From positions 1 to 64,000 of the forward strand of contig JARBUG010000007.1 in assembly GCA_029239785.1 (NCBI GenBank): 64,000 nucleotides of DNA, read 5' to 3'. The notes under the pieces are model-generated. The model was not told the DNA's origin and did not search any database. It was given only the letters and a program-made list of their open reading frames with translations. Shown one piece after another: positions 16,512 to 24,406 of this stretch. The DNA is from Symbiobacteriaceae bacterium. Its GTDB lineage: Bacteria; Bacillota; Sulfobacillia; Symbiobacteriales; Symbiobacteriaceae. The stretch's first letter is position 1, and every line of letters begins with the position of its first letter. Position numbers and translations under genes: made by a program.

Positions 16512-17417
16512 TTACTTCACCAGCCCCTTAGACGTCAGGAAATCCTTCGCGACCGCCTCCACGGCCTCTTCCTTCACCTCGACCCGGTAATTCAGCTCCT
16601 GCATAATCTCATCCGTCATCGTCCCGCCTAACTTGTTCAGCACGTCGAGCAGGCCCGGGTTCTTCTCCAGCGTCTCCATCCGTACCAACACGGCGCCGTT
16701 GTAGGGCGGGAAGAACTTCTTATCATCCTCCAGAATCACCATGTCAAACTCCTTCAGCTTGCCATCGGTCGCGTAGGCGTCCATCACCTGAATCTCGTTC
16801 TGCTCAATCGCCGGATACCGCAGGCCGGCGGTCATCGTCTTCACATCTTTGAACTTGAACCCATACTTCGCGACCATCGGGTCGTACCCGTCAGCCGCCC
16901 GGCCCATAAACTCGTTGGTCGTGCCAAACACGAACTTACCCGAGTGGGCCGCCAGGTCCGAATACGTTTTGATGCCATACTGCTCGGCCAGCGCCCGGGG
17001 CATGGCCAGCGCATACGTATTGTTGAAGCCGAACGGCGCCGACCAGGTCAGCTTGAACTTCTCCTCCGTCTCCCGCTTCACCTGATCAAAAATCGCGTCC
17101 GGGTTCGTAATCGGCTCAGTATGACCCAGGTGGATGCCGTACGCCGTGCCATCATAATCGACGTACATATCCAGGTCGCCGCTCTTCAGACCGTCAAAGT
17201 TCACCTTGGTGCCGCCCAGGTTCAGCTTGCGCGTCACCTTCATCGACGAGTTGCCCTCGATCAGCTGCGCCACCAGTTCCCCCAGCAGAATCGACTCCGT
17301 AAAATCCTTCGAGCCGATGGTCACAGCCCCGGCCTTGCTCCCCTTGCCGCAGCCAGCCAGCACCGCCATCACCATCACCAGGGCCACCATGATCATCGCC
17401 AATCGCCTGCTACGCAT
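16512..17417 (-). CDS. Osmoprotectant ABC transporter substrate-binding lipoprotein (OpuCC/OsmF-type)
   Basis: A 301-residue lipoprotein with a hydrophobic signal segment ending in the lipobox VLAGC (Cys23). The mature part starts VTIGSKDFTESILLGELVAQ, the signature of the OpuAC/OpuCC glycine-betaine, choline and carnitine binding family. It also has DLDMYVDYDGTAYG and, later, YPAIEQNEIQVMDAYATDG. It captures compatible solutes outside the membrane for the two permeases and ATPase encoded upstream. AAGGAGG precedes the ATG, 17 bp after the permease stop. Ligand identity is not determined. Confidence 0.9.
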   Translation of the reverse strand: MRSRRLAMIMVALVMVMAVLAGCGKGSKAGAVTIGSKDFTESILLGELVAQLIEGNSSMKVTRKLNLGGTKVNFDGLKSGDLDMYVDYDGTAYGIHLGHTEPITNPDAIFDQVKRETEEKFKLTWSAPFGFNNTYALAMPRALAEQYGIKTYSDLAAHSGKFVFGTTNEFMGRAADGYDPMVAKYGFKFKDVKTMTAGLRYPAIEQNEIQVMDAYATDGKLKEFDMVILEDDKKFFPPYNGAVLVRMETLEKNPGLLDVLNKLGGTMTDEIMQELNYRVEVKEEAVEAVAKDFLTSKGLVK

Positions 17418-17434
17418 AAACTACCTCCTTATCC

Positions 17435-18046
17435 TCAGCGCAGGCCCCGGGGAATCAGCCGCTTCTCCAGCGCCCCGATGCCCAACTCAGCCGCGACCGC
17501 CAGCAAAACCGCGGGCAGCGCACCTGCCAGAATCATCTTGTCCTGGACCCGGTCGATGCCGGCAAAGATCAGCTGCCCCAGGCCCCCGGCGCCCGCCAGC
17601 GACATAATGCTGGCCGTGCCGATGCCAATCACCATCGCCACCCGGAACCCCACCAGAATCACCGACACCGCCAGCGGCACCTGCACCATGCACAGAATCT
17701 GCCACCGGGTCATCCCCATGCCCCGGGCGGCCTCAATCGTGGCCGGGTCAACGCCGGTGATGCCGGTGTAGGTGGACCGAATGATCGGCATCAAACTGTA
17801 CAGGAAGAGCACGATGATGCCGGTGGAGCGGGTCAGGCCCGTCAGCAGCATGACGAAACCCATCAGCGCCAAGGCCGGCACGGTCTGAATGGCGTTCGCC
17901 AGCCACAGCATCGGGTCGACCAGCCACTTGTACCGGCTGATCAAAATCCCGATTGGCACGCCAACCAGCAGGGCGTAGCAGACGCCGACCAGGGCCAGCT
18001 GCAAATGCTCCAGCGTCAGCCCGAAGACCCGGTCCCCGTTCTGCAT
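17435..18046 (-). CDS. Osmoprotectant ABC transporter permease (OpuCB-type)
   Basis: A 203-residue inner-membrane permease with about six helices. It carries the EAA loop EAARGMGMTRWQILCMVQVPLA (about 105-126), where the ATPase docks. The ATG at 18046 lacks a close ribosome binding site. GGGGGGG follows the preceding stop and would suit a start about 8 codons upstream at a non-standard codon, so the true N-terminus may be slightly longer. It pairs with the paralogous permease at 18083. Confidence 0.88.
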   Translation of the reverse strand: MQNGDRVFGLTLEHLQLALVGVCYALLVGVPIGILISRYKWLVDPMLWLANAIQTVPALALMGFVMLLTGLTRSTGIIVLFLYSLMPIIRSTYTGITGVDPATIEAARGMGMTRWQILCMVQVPLAVSVILVGFRVAMVIGIGTASIMSLAGAGGLGQLIFAGIDRVQDKMILAGALPAVLLAVAAELGIGALEKRLIPRGLR

Positions 18047-18082
18047 GATGTACTGAATCGTCTCGATAGGCCATTCCCCCCC

Positions 18083-18727
18083 TTACACCCGGATGCCCCG
18101 GGGCGTCACCACTTTTTCCAGGCGGCCCAGGACGAAGTCGGCGCACAAAGCCATCAGCGTTACGGGAATGCCACCGGCCAGAATGTGACCGGTCGATACC
18201 ATCGCAAAGCCGGTCATAATCGTGTCGCCCAGGCCGCCGCCGCCCACAAAGGCCGCCAGCGTCGCCCAGCCGATGATCAGCACCGTGCTGACCCGAATGC
18301 CGCTCATCATCACCCGGAAGGCCAGGGGCAGTTCGACCATCACGAGCATCTGCCAGGAGGTCATGCCCATGCCGCGCCCCGCTTCCTTCGCCGCCGGGTC
18401 CACCTCGCGAATGCCGATGTAGGTATTGCGCAGAATCGGCAGCAGCGCATACAGGAAGAGCGCCAACAGGGCGGGCGGCGTGCCAATGCCGACCAGGGGA
18501 ATCATGAACGCCAGTAGCGCCACGCTGGGAATCGTCTGGAGCAGGCCGACGGCGGTCATGACTGGCTCGGCCAGCCGGGGCGCCCGGGTCAGCCAGATGC
18601 CTGCCGGTACCGCCACCAGAATCGCCAGCGCTACGGCCGCGCCGGACAGGCTCAGATGGATCAGGGTCTGCTGCAGCAGCTTGTCCACGAACGATGGGTT
18701 CGCGATGACACGAATCAGTTCGCCCAT
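18083..18727 (-). CDS. Osmoprotectant ABC transporter permease (OpuCD-type)
   Basis: A 214-residue permease homologous to the one at 17435, with the coupling loop EAGRGMGMTSWQMLVMVELPLA and about six hydrophobic helices. The ATG shares its A with the stop of the ATPase gene (TAATG), so synthesis is coupled. Together with the other permease it forms a heterodimeric channel, as in OpuC systems. Confidence 0.88.
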   Translation of the reverse strand: MGELIRVIANPSFVDKLLQQTLIHLSLSGAAVALAILVAVPAGIWLTRAPRLAEPVMTAVGLLQTIPSVALLAFMIPLVGIGTPPALLALFLYALLPILRNTYIGIREVDPAAKEAGRGMGMTSWQMLVMVELPLAFRVMMSGIRVSTVLIIGWATLAAFVGGGGLGDTIMTGFAMVSTGHILAGGIPVTLMALCADFVLGRLEKVVTPRGIRV

Positions 18728-19851
18728 TATGCTGCACCACCGTCCTGCCAGGCCGACCGCGAGAGCACCTCCGCCACCGACGACCGGGTGATCAGGCCAA
18801 CCAGCACCCGCTGCTCATCGACCACGGGCAGGTGATCCAGCCCGTCCAGGTACATCCGGCCAATCGCATCCCGGGCGTGGGCATCGGGCAGTACGGTCGG
18901 CACATCGGTCCGCATCACGTCGGCCACGGTGCCTCGCTTCACTTCCTCGATCTCCTTGGCGGTCACAATGCCCAGCAGCCGGTCCTGCTCGTCGGTGACC
19001 AGCACCGAGTTGACGTGCCGCTGCCGCATGGTGACAACCGCCTCGGCGATGCCGTGCTTCGGATCAACGGTGACCAGGCGCCTGTGCATGATCTCCCGCA
19101 CCAGCAGCGTGGACGGGTTCTCGGAGAGCCGGTCACGGCCGATGAACTGCGCCACAAACTCATCCTTGGGGCTGCGCAGCAGCTCCTCGGGCGTCGCCAC
19201 CTGGTGCGCCCGGCCTTCCTTCATGACGACGATGCGGTCGGCCAGCTTCAGCGCCTCATCCATATCGTGCGTGACGAAGATGATCGTCTTCTTCAGCTTG
19301 GCCTGGAGCCGCTTCAGCTCGTCCTGGAGCGTCTCCCGGGTAATGGGGTCCAGGGCGCCGAAGGGCTCATCCATCAAAATCAGGTCCGGCTCCGCCGCCA
19401 GCGCCCGAATGACGCCGACCCGCTGCTGCTGCCCGCCCGACAGCTCTTTGGGATACCGGTCCCGGTAGATGGCCGGGTCGAGGCCGACCATGGGCATCAG
19501 CTCGTTGATGCGCTGTTGCCGGCGGGCGGCGTCCCAGCCCAGGAGGCGGGGGACCAGCTCGACGTTCTGGGCGATGGTCATGTGCGGGAAGAGGCCAATT
19601 TGCTGGATGACGTAGCCAATGGAGCGGCGCAGTTCCACGGGGTCCATCTGCATGATGTCCTGGCCGTTCACGGAGATGGTGCCGGCGGTCGGCTCGTGCA
19701 GGCGGTTGATCATTTTCATGGTGGTGGTTTTGCCACAGCCCGACGGGCCGATGAAGCAGACAAACTCTCCACGCTCGATCGTGAGGGACAGGTCATCGAC
19801 CGCCTTCTGACCCCCGGCGTATACCTTGCTGACGTGTTCAAATCGAACCAT
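18727..19851 (-). CDS. Osmoprotectant ABC transporter ATPase with tandem CBS domains (OpuCA-type)
   Basis: A 374-residue ATPase. Walker A is GPSGCGKTTT (35-44). The Q-loop, the signature ELSGGQQQRVG and Walker B LILMDEPFGALD follow in order. From about residue 255 to the end come two CBS domains (STLLVREIMHRRLVTVDP... and ...VADVMRTDVPTVLP), which sense ionic strength or nucleotides in this family. The ATG at 19851 is chosen over one 33 bp upstream because GAGGAGG lies right ahead of it. It is the first gene of the four-gene transporter operon. Confidence 0.92.
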   Translation of the reverse strand: MVRFEHVSKVYAGGQKAVDDLSLTIERGEFVCFIGPSGCGKTTTMKMINRLHEPTAGTISVNGQDIMQMDPVELRRSIGYVIQQIGLFPHMTIAQNVELVPRLLGWDAARRQQRINELMPMVGLDPAIYRDRYPKELSGGQQQRVGVIRALAAEPDLILMDEPFGALDPITRETLQDELKRLQAKLKKTIIFVTHDMDEALKLADRIVVMKEGRAHQVATPEELLRSPKDEFVAQFIGRDRLSENPSTLLVREIMHRRLVTVDPKHGIAEAVVTMRQRHVNSVLVTDEQDRLLGIVTAKEIEEVKRGTVADVMRTDVPTVLPDAHARDAIGRMYLDGLDHLPVVDEQRVLVGLITRSSVAEVLSRSAWQDGGAA

Positions 19852-19878
19852 GGGCTTCCTCCTCTTCGATGGCCAAAT

Positions 19879-19924
19879 CGACAACCGACAACTTTACTTT
19901 ATGTGTTGGGTTGTCTGTTTGTCA
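19879..19924 (-). promoter_or_regulatory. Promoter and candidate operator of the osmoprotectant operon
   Basis: On the minus strand TTGACA (19924-19919) is followed after 16 bp by CATAAA (19902-19897). The region is framed by an inverted repeat of paired hexamers. GACAAC occurs at 19879-19884 and 19886-19891; GTTGTC occurs at 19909-19914, followed by TTTGTC at 19917-19922. A repressor bound to both arms would cover the -35 and the -10. The BusR-like protein encoded nearby is the obvious candidate, by inference. Confidence 0.55.
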
Positions 19925-19997
19925 ACCACCCCGGGGTGGGGGATGGGGGTGGTTGGCGGCCCGCCAGCCCGCACCGATCAAGGGATGAGTCGGTCTC

Positions 19998-20034
19998 CAA
20001 AAAAGATAAACCCGACAACCTGCCGGTTGTCGGG
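19998..20034 (-). terminator. Intrinsic terminator facing the osmoprotectant operon
   Basis: Perfect 10-bp stem (20011-20020 with 20025-20034, TGCC loop) followed on the minus strand by TTTATCTTTTTT. No minus-strand gene ends here. It lies upstream of the transporter operon and next to the start of the plus-strand gene at 20102. It could stop antisense transcription or be part of a longer leader. Confidence 0.6.
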
Positions 20035-20101
20035 TCGTTGTCGGTTGGCCGAGGAGGATTGGCGCTGGTTCCTGGTGAAAGCCGTCAGTGGAGGTTGAAA
20101 A

Positions 20102-21319
20102 ATGCGAACCTACATACGTTCTGAACTGCAGCGGTACCGATCGCGCCAACAGTGCCTGTCCACCCCCGCCGACAGCGTCGAGCAGGCTGTGACCCGCATG
20201 CTCGGCTGCCGGGGCGCCGAAGGGTCAACGCCCTACCTGTCCTTGTTCTGGCGGGTGAACGGGTTTGCGCCTGCCCAGTTCGACAAGGCGGTCCATGAAG
20301 CCCGCAGCCTCCTGCGTGTCCGGGGGCCGCGGGGAACCTATTACTGGGTTACCCCGGAACTGGCACCGCTGTTTCTTGCCGCAGCCCGAACCGAGTCCCA
20401 CGCCGAGTTCCTGTGCGCCTGGGGCGTGCCGGAGGGCGAGTACCAGGCGATCGCAGCCGAGATTGCTGCAGCGGTTGCGGGGCAGCCCCCGGCAGTGGGC
20501 GAACTGAAGCGGCGGCTCCCGGCTGGGCTGCAGCGCCCGGTGCACCGGAAGGGGTTTCCGGTGGGCACCGCGCTGGCTGTGGCGTTGGAGGCCATGCAGC
20601 TCTCCGGTCAGGTGACCCTCATCAAGGAGCCGGGGTTTGCGCGCCACCGGAGCAGCGAGTATTACGGTGATGCCCGGGACGTGACCCGCCCAAACCTGGT
20701 CGCCCTGGTGTCGGAGTGGTATCCGGGGGTGCCTTTGGAGCCCCGCGACCCTGCTGAGTTGCGACGCGACCTGGTGCGGGCGTACATCCAGACATTTGGT
20801 CCCGTCACCGTGGATGATATCGTCTGGTGGACAGGCTGGACCAAGCGGGAGGTGCGGGACCATTTGCGGTCTTGCGCCGGGGAGCTTGCCGAGGTAAGCG
20901 TCGAGGGGCTGGCTGGCACCTTCCTGGTGCATGGACCTACGTGGGACCCGACCGACGCCCCGGGCGCCCCCCCGGCTCTATGCCTCTTGCCCGGCGGCGA
21001 TTCACTCATGAAAGGCTACAGCGGGTTTGACCGTTTTCTCGGGGAGACGGCGCACGACCACAACGTGCTCCGCTTCATGCCCCCGGTGCTGGCCGACGGC
21101 CTGGGACTTGGCAACTGGGGGTACCGATACACCGGCGATACAGCCGAGGTTGTGGTTGAACTGTTCGACCAGCCGGACGGGGTCCTGGCGGAACGAATCA
21201 CGGCGGCGGCCGCGCGCGTCGGCCAACTGATCACGGGGACCTCGGCCCCGGTACGGGTTCGCATGCAGCAGCGGACCGACCGCTGGAACCCACGCGCCTC
21301 ATTCCCGACGCCGCCCTAG
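20102..21319 (+). CDS. Winged-helix DNA-binding protein of the AlkZ/YcaQ (HTH_42) family
   Basis: A 405-residue protein. Family features visible are AYIQTFGPVTVDDIVWWTGW in the middle (a winged-helix segment) and LLPGGDSLMKGYSGFDRFL near residue 300, followed by a DNA-facing C-terminal domain. Characterised members include AlkZ-like DNA glycosylases, but others have no proven activity, so glycosylase function here is only possible. GGAGG lies 6-7 bp before the ATG. It is convergent with the GntR-RCK_C gene and divergent from the osmoprotectant transporter. Confidence 0.75.
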   Translation: MRTYIRSELQRYRSRQQCLSTPADSVEQAVTRMLGCRGAEGSTPYLSLFWRVNGFAPAQFDKAVHEARSLLRVRGPRGTYYWVTPELAPLFLAAARTESHAEFLCAWGVPEGEYQAIAAEIAAAVAGQPPAVGELKRRLPAGLQRPVHRKGFPVGTALAVALEAMQLSGQVTLIKEPGFARHRSSEYYGDARDVTRPNLVALVSEWYPGVPLEPRDPAELRRDLVRAYIQTFGPVTVDDIVWWTGWTKREVRDHLRSCAGELAEVSVEGLAGTFLVHGPTWDPTDAPGAPPALCLLPGGDSLMKGYSGFDRFLGETAHDHNVLRFMPPVLADGLGLGNWGYRYTGDTAEVVVELFDQPDGVLAERITAAAARVGQLITGTSAPVRVRMQQRTDRWNPRASFPTPP

Positions 21320-21388
21320 CCATCGATCCAAAATGGTCCAGCCGGGCGTTGCCCCTCGACCGCAAACGGGGTTTTCAGCCCCCCACGC

Positions 21389-22027
21389 TTACTCCTCGGC
21401 CGGCGGTTCCGTCGCGGTCAGAATCTCCCGGGCCCGGGCCCGCTGGGCCTCGGCGCCCACGAGCGTGACCACGTCACCGGGCTTCAACTCCATATCGACC
21501 GGCGGCGAGAAGTAGTCCACCTCGCCCCGGGTCAGGGCCGCGACCGTGGCGCCGGTGCAGGTGCGCAGGCGGATATCCACCAGCGACCGGCCCGCCACCC
21601 AGGCGCCCTTCTTGATGACGACCTCCTCGACGTTGCGGGTCGAAAGGGCGCCGGTCGCCTGGCTCATGACCCGGTCCAGGGCCGCCTCGATGCGGGCGTT
21701 GATTTCGTCGCGCTGGCGCAGCAGCGCCCGCAGTTCCCGGGCGCCTTCCTCCAGCGTGGTGCGGGTGTGCTGTGAATCGAGGTACTCGACCGCAGCGTAG
21801 CGTGACAGCACCCGAATGCCGCTGCCCGCCACCGACTGCACAATGGAGCGCTCGGCCAGAATTGCCACAGCCCGTCGGATCGTCTCCGGCGATACCTGGT
21901 ACTGCCCGGCCAGGGCGGAGCGGCCCAGCACCCGGCTGCCTTCTGCCAGGTCCCCATCGGCAATCCGCTGTGCGATGTCCTGCGCAATCTCCTCATACCG
22001 AGCCCGCCCCACGGCATCCCGCTTCAC
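21389..22027 (-). CDS. GntR-family regulator with RCK_C (TrkA_C) domain, BusR-like
   Basis: A 212-residue regulator. Residues 8-75 form a GntR winged helix (RYEEIAQDIAQRIADGDLAE... and SPETIRRAVAILAE). Residues 85-125 look like a coiled coil. Residues 130-205 are an RCK_C domain, with GRSLVDIRLRTCTGATVAAL, a proline-containing loop and ELKPGDVVTLVG. This architecture is that of BusR, which represses compatible-solute transporters and is released or stabilised by cyclic di-AMP. The GTG start has AGGAG 9 bp upstream. With the OpuC-type operon 1.5 kb away, the same role is likely but not proven. Confidence 0.8.
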   Translation of the reverse strand: MKRDAVGRARYEEIAQDIAQRIADGDLAEGSRVLGRSALAGQYQVSPETIRRAVAILAERSIVQSVAGSGIRVLSRYAAVEYLDSQHTRTTLEEGARELRALLRQRDEINARIEAALDRVMSQATGALSTRNVEEVVIKKGAWVAGRSLVDIRLRTCTGATVAALTRGEVDYFSPPVDMELKPGDVVTLVGAEAQRARAREILTATEPPAEE

Positions 22028-22153
22028 TTGGCCCCACTCCTGTCACCCCGGGTATTACCGCAAGTATGGTAACACATCCCAGTGCGGGCCGCCACTGCCC
22101 CCCGGGCTCATCAACGGTGTGTTGCTGCTGCGGGCCCCGAAGCGGACGCTTGC

Positions 22154-22570
22154 CTAAATGCCCGCCGTGTTCTGCAGCACCACCCGCCAGCCGTCGGGGT
22201 CCTCGAAGGTGACGCCCCGCCGGCCCCAGTAGGGGTTCTCAGGCTCCACCGGCCTGTGGCCCATGGCGCCCAGGCGCTCCACCATCGCATCCAGCGCGAT
22301 CTTGTCGGGTATGTAAAAGACCAGCAGGTTGTCCCGGCTCGGCGCCGGGCACGGGCTGCCATGCTCGTGCCGGGTGAATTCCAGGTGGTACGCCCGCCCG
22401 GGCAGCCCCAGCATCACCCCATCGTACCCGTCGTGCCCCTCAAAGCCGCCGATTACCTCCAGCCCCAGCCCCTCCTGGTAAAAGCGCACGACCTCCGCCA
22501 ACTTGTCCGTCGGGCGGGCCACTCGTACCTGCACCACCGGCAGATGCGCCGGCCAGTTCGTCGTCATCAT
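22154..22570 (-). CDS. Glyoxalase/bleomycin-resistance (VOC) family protein
   Basis: A 138-residue VOC-fold protein with paired beta-alpha-beta-beta-beta modules. VVRFYQEGLGLEVIGG is the first helix-strand motif, YHLEFTRHE contributes a metal-site Glu/His region, and GVTFEDPDGWRVVLQN is the typical C-terminal DPDG strand. Such proteins include metalloenzymes and binding proteins, so no reaction can be assigned. Two ATGs are adjacent (22570 and 22567), with GGGAGG 6 bp upstream. The gene stands alone. Confidence 0.8.
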   Translation of the reverse strand: MMTTNWPAHLPVVQVRVARPTDKLAEVVRFYQEGLGLEVIGGFEGHDGYDGVMLGLPGRAYHLEFTRHEHGSPCPAPSRDNLLVFYIPDKIALDAMVERLGAMGHRPVEPENPYWGRRGVTFEDPDGWRVVLQNTAGI

Positions 22571-22921
22571 CTGATCCCTCCCAACCCTTAGACGGTTCAC
22601 GTCCGAAGGAAGGGATGTGGATCGCTAATCCCGGACATATCTTTGGCAGATAATGCTCCGTCCCGCCAGCAAGCTGCCATTGAGTTACCCATATCATTTC
22701 CTTACCCTTCCACTGTGTTATCCACTTTTTTACCTATCGTCTACTTGTGGCGGCCTTATTTTTAGAAAACCAAACACACTGTCAAAGTGAGGGGTCAATT
22801 TCCAAAGATAAGGTCACAATAAGCGACTGATTACGATCACACCACGACGGCACATTGCATGAAATCGGCAAACTCCAGACAAAAAACCCACATGGTAAGG
22901 AAAAGACAAGAACATGGAAAG
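22571..22921. other. A+T-rich intergenic region
   Basis: This stretch is visibly richer in A+T than its neighbours and has no supported gene. It separates the VOC gene from the small gene pair ending at 22967 and presumably holds the VOC promoter, which I could not place with confidence. Confidence 0.5.
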
Positions 22922-22952
22922 GGCCGCCGCACCAGCGAACGGTGCGGCGGCC
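22922..22952 (-). terminator. Terminator of the small gene pair
   Basis: Perfect 12-bp stem (22922-22933 with 22941-22952, 7-nt loop) 14 bp after the stop at 22967. A short pyrimidine tail (CTTTCC) follows on the minus strand. Confidence 0.7.
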
Positions 22953-22966
22953 TCCCCTCTATCCGA

Positions 22967-23215
22967 TTACGCTTCGTTTTCCTCTTCATCCCGGGACTTT
23001 ACCGCCCGCTGCTCGCCCTTGAGCAACATGACCTCCACCTTCAGAACGCCCTCATCCAGCACCAGCGCCACCGGCACGTCCAGGCACATACCCGTCGGCA
23101 CGTCAATGCCCTCATCCTTCAGCGCCGGCAGCACGTTAAAGGTCGGTCGGCTGCTCCCGGTGGGGTAGCTCAGTTGCACCACCCCGTTCCCCTTTCGATA
23201 CGCTACCCGGAACAA
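22967..23215 (-). CDS. Small acidic hypothetical protein, 82 aa
   Basis: Not recognised. The protein is soluble with alternating strand-like segments and a charged, Glu-rich tail (KSRDEEENEA). The TTG start at 23215 is supported by GGGGG a few bases upstream and overlaps the end of the preceding small gene by 13 bp, so the two are translated together. A strong terminator follows. Coupling and the terminator make it a convincing gene despite its size. Confidence 0.6.
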   Translation of the reverse strand: MFRVAYRKGNGVVQLSYPTGSSRPTFNVLPALKDEGIDVPTGMCLDVPVALVLDEGVLKVEVMLLKGEQRAVKSRDEEENEA

Positions 23216-23490
23216 AAGCGCCCCCTGGCCGACCAGATGCTCAATCGTTCAGCGACCTGCTCCTTCGTCCACGCATCCTCATCGGGGATGCCGGCAGCGA
23301 AGTTGATCACCTTATCACGCATCACCCTGTCGTTCGCCCCGGTCATCGCTACGAGTTCCGTGCAGCGCACGGAGAGCTGCCCGATACCGTCTGCATTAAC
23401 CGTAAGGACGGGGTTCTTCACGTTGGTCTGCCGGTCGCCATGCAGGTTCGCCAGTACCTTCGTACCCGAAATCGTTCGAATGCCCATCAT
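23203..23490 (-). CDS. Small hypothetical protein, 95 aa
   Basis: Not recognised. Begins MMGIRTISGTKVLANLHGD; no membrane segment. Paired ATGs at 23490/23487 follow AAGGAAAGG by about 10 bp; a TTG one codon earlier is also possible. Its overlap with the 82-aa gene suggests the two products act together. Small overlapping gene pairs in spore formers are often strain- or lineage-specific, but I cannot assign a family. Confidence 0.55.
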   Translation of the reverse strand: MMGIRTISGTKVLANLHGDRQTNVKNPVLTVNADGIGQLSVRCTELVAMTGANDRVMRDKVINFAAGIPDEDAWTKEQVAERLSIWSARGRFCSG

Positions 23491-23602
23491 CAAACACGGC
23501 CTTTCCTTCGATTTCCACACATATGGGTATACGAAGACCTCGATTGTTTGGTTCGAAACCCGGGGTCATCCCGGCAGGGCGTTTTCCGATTGAGAAAGGC
23601 AG

Positions 23603-24235
23603 TCAAGCCCGGCGGCGCCGCTTCACAAGCACCCACAACAGCCCAGCTGCCAACAACCCGGCACCCGTCCACATCATGACCGGCACCAGCATCCTCCTGG
23701 CGGCACCAGGGCTCACAATCGCTCCGGTCGTCACATCAAAGACATAGGTCGTGCCCGGGATGGTCGCCACCGTCAGGCGCCGCTGGTCGGCATCAAACGA
23801 AACCTCATCATGCCATGCATAGTGCGAGACAGATTGCGGAAGCAGCGCCGGCCGTCGCACCAGATCACGAACTCGGTATGTCTTCGTGGTCTTCCCGTTG
23901 CGGTAAAAGACCACGGCCAACTCGTCATAGTTGCCGGTCGACGGCCATGGGCCCATCTGGGCAAGGTATTGGCCATCCTCTGTGAGGAAGACATGCCCAC
24001 CACCGGTCACCAAATTGATCGTCCAGATCGGCTCTGGCTCACCATCGGCCCAGTACAGCCCCGATGCCGGGTACTGCTTCCCCGACGGCAGCGGTGTCGG
24101 ATCACTTGGCACCAGCACGACCAATCGGTAGGGACCAACCTCCCGCTCCCACGAGACCGGGACAGCCGGCGAATCGGCAAAGGCGCTTTCCGTCCAGAGC
24201 AGCAGCAAGATCAAGGCAGCGAACAGTCGACGCAT
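23603..24235 (-). CDS. Exported protein with C-terminal membrane anchor, unknown function
   Basis: A 210-residue protein with a signal peptide (LFAALILLLLWTESAFA) and a C-terminal transmembrane helix (MLVPVMMWTGAGLLAAGLLW) followed by the positively charged KRRRRA. The extracytoplasmic middle is strand-rich with many Tyr, Trp and Gly. The protein is therefore probably a type I membrane protein facing outside. GGGAGGG precedes the ATG. It is divergent from the histidine kinase gene. No family recognised. Confidence 0.7.
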   Translation of the reverse strand: MRRLFAALILLLLWTESAFADSPAVPVSWEREVGPYRLVVLVPSDPTPLPSGKQYPASGLYWADGEPEPIWTINLVTGGGHVFLTEDGQYLAQMGPWPSTGNYDELAVVFYRNGKTTKTYRVRDLVRRPALLPQSVSHYAWHDEVSFDADQRRLTVATIPGTTYVFDVTTGAIVSPGAARRMLVPVMMWTGAGLLAAGLLWVLVKRRRRA

Positions 24236-24406
24236 GCAAGATCCCTCCCTCGCTCTCTTGACGTTTGAAGCACCCTCTCCGTTTCAGGCAGTTCATTTAA
24301 CAGCAGACCCACCGGCCACCGGGCAAGGTTCTGACATGAGAAACCAGCTTCTTATGACGTTACACATCAGTTACTATATATGTATTACCAACCAGGTGGT
24401 GGGCCT

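Noticed and set aside
19852-20101. A c-di-AMP (ydaO-type) riboswitch ahead of the osmoprotectant operon
   Set aside because: The region is short and shows only hexamer repeats and one simple hairpin, not the conserved multi-helix core of that riboswitch.
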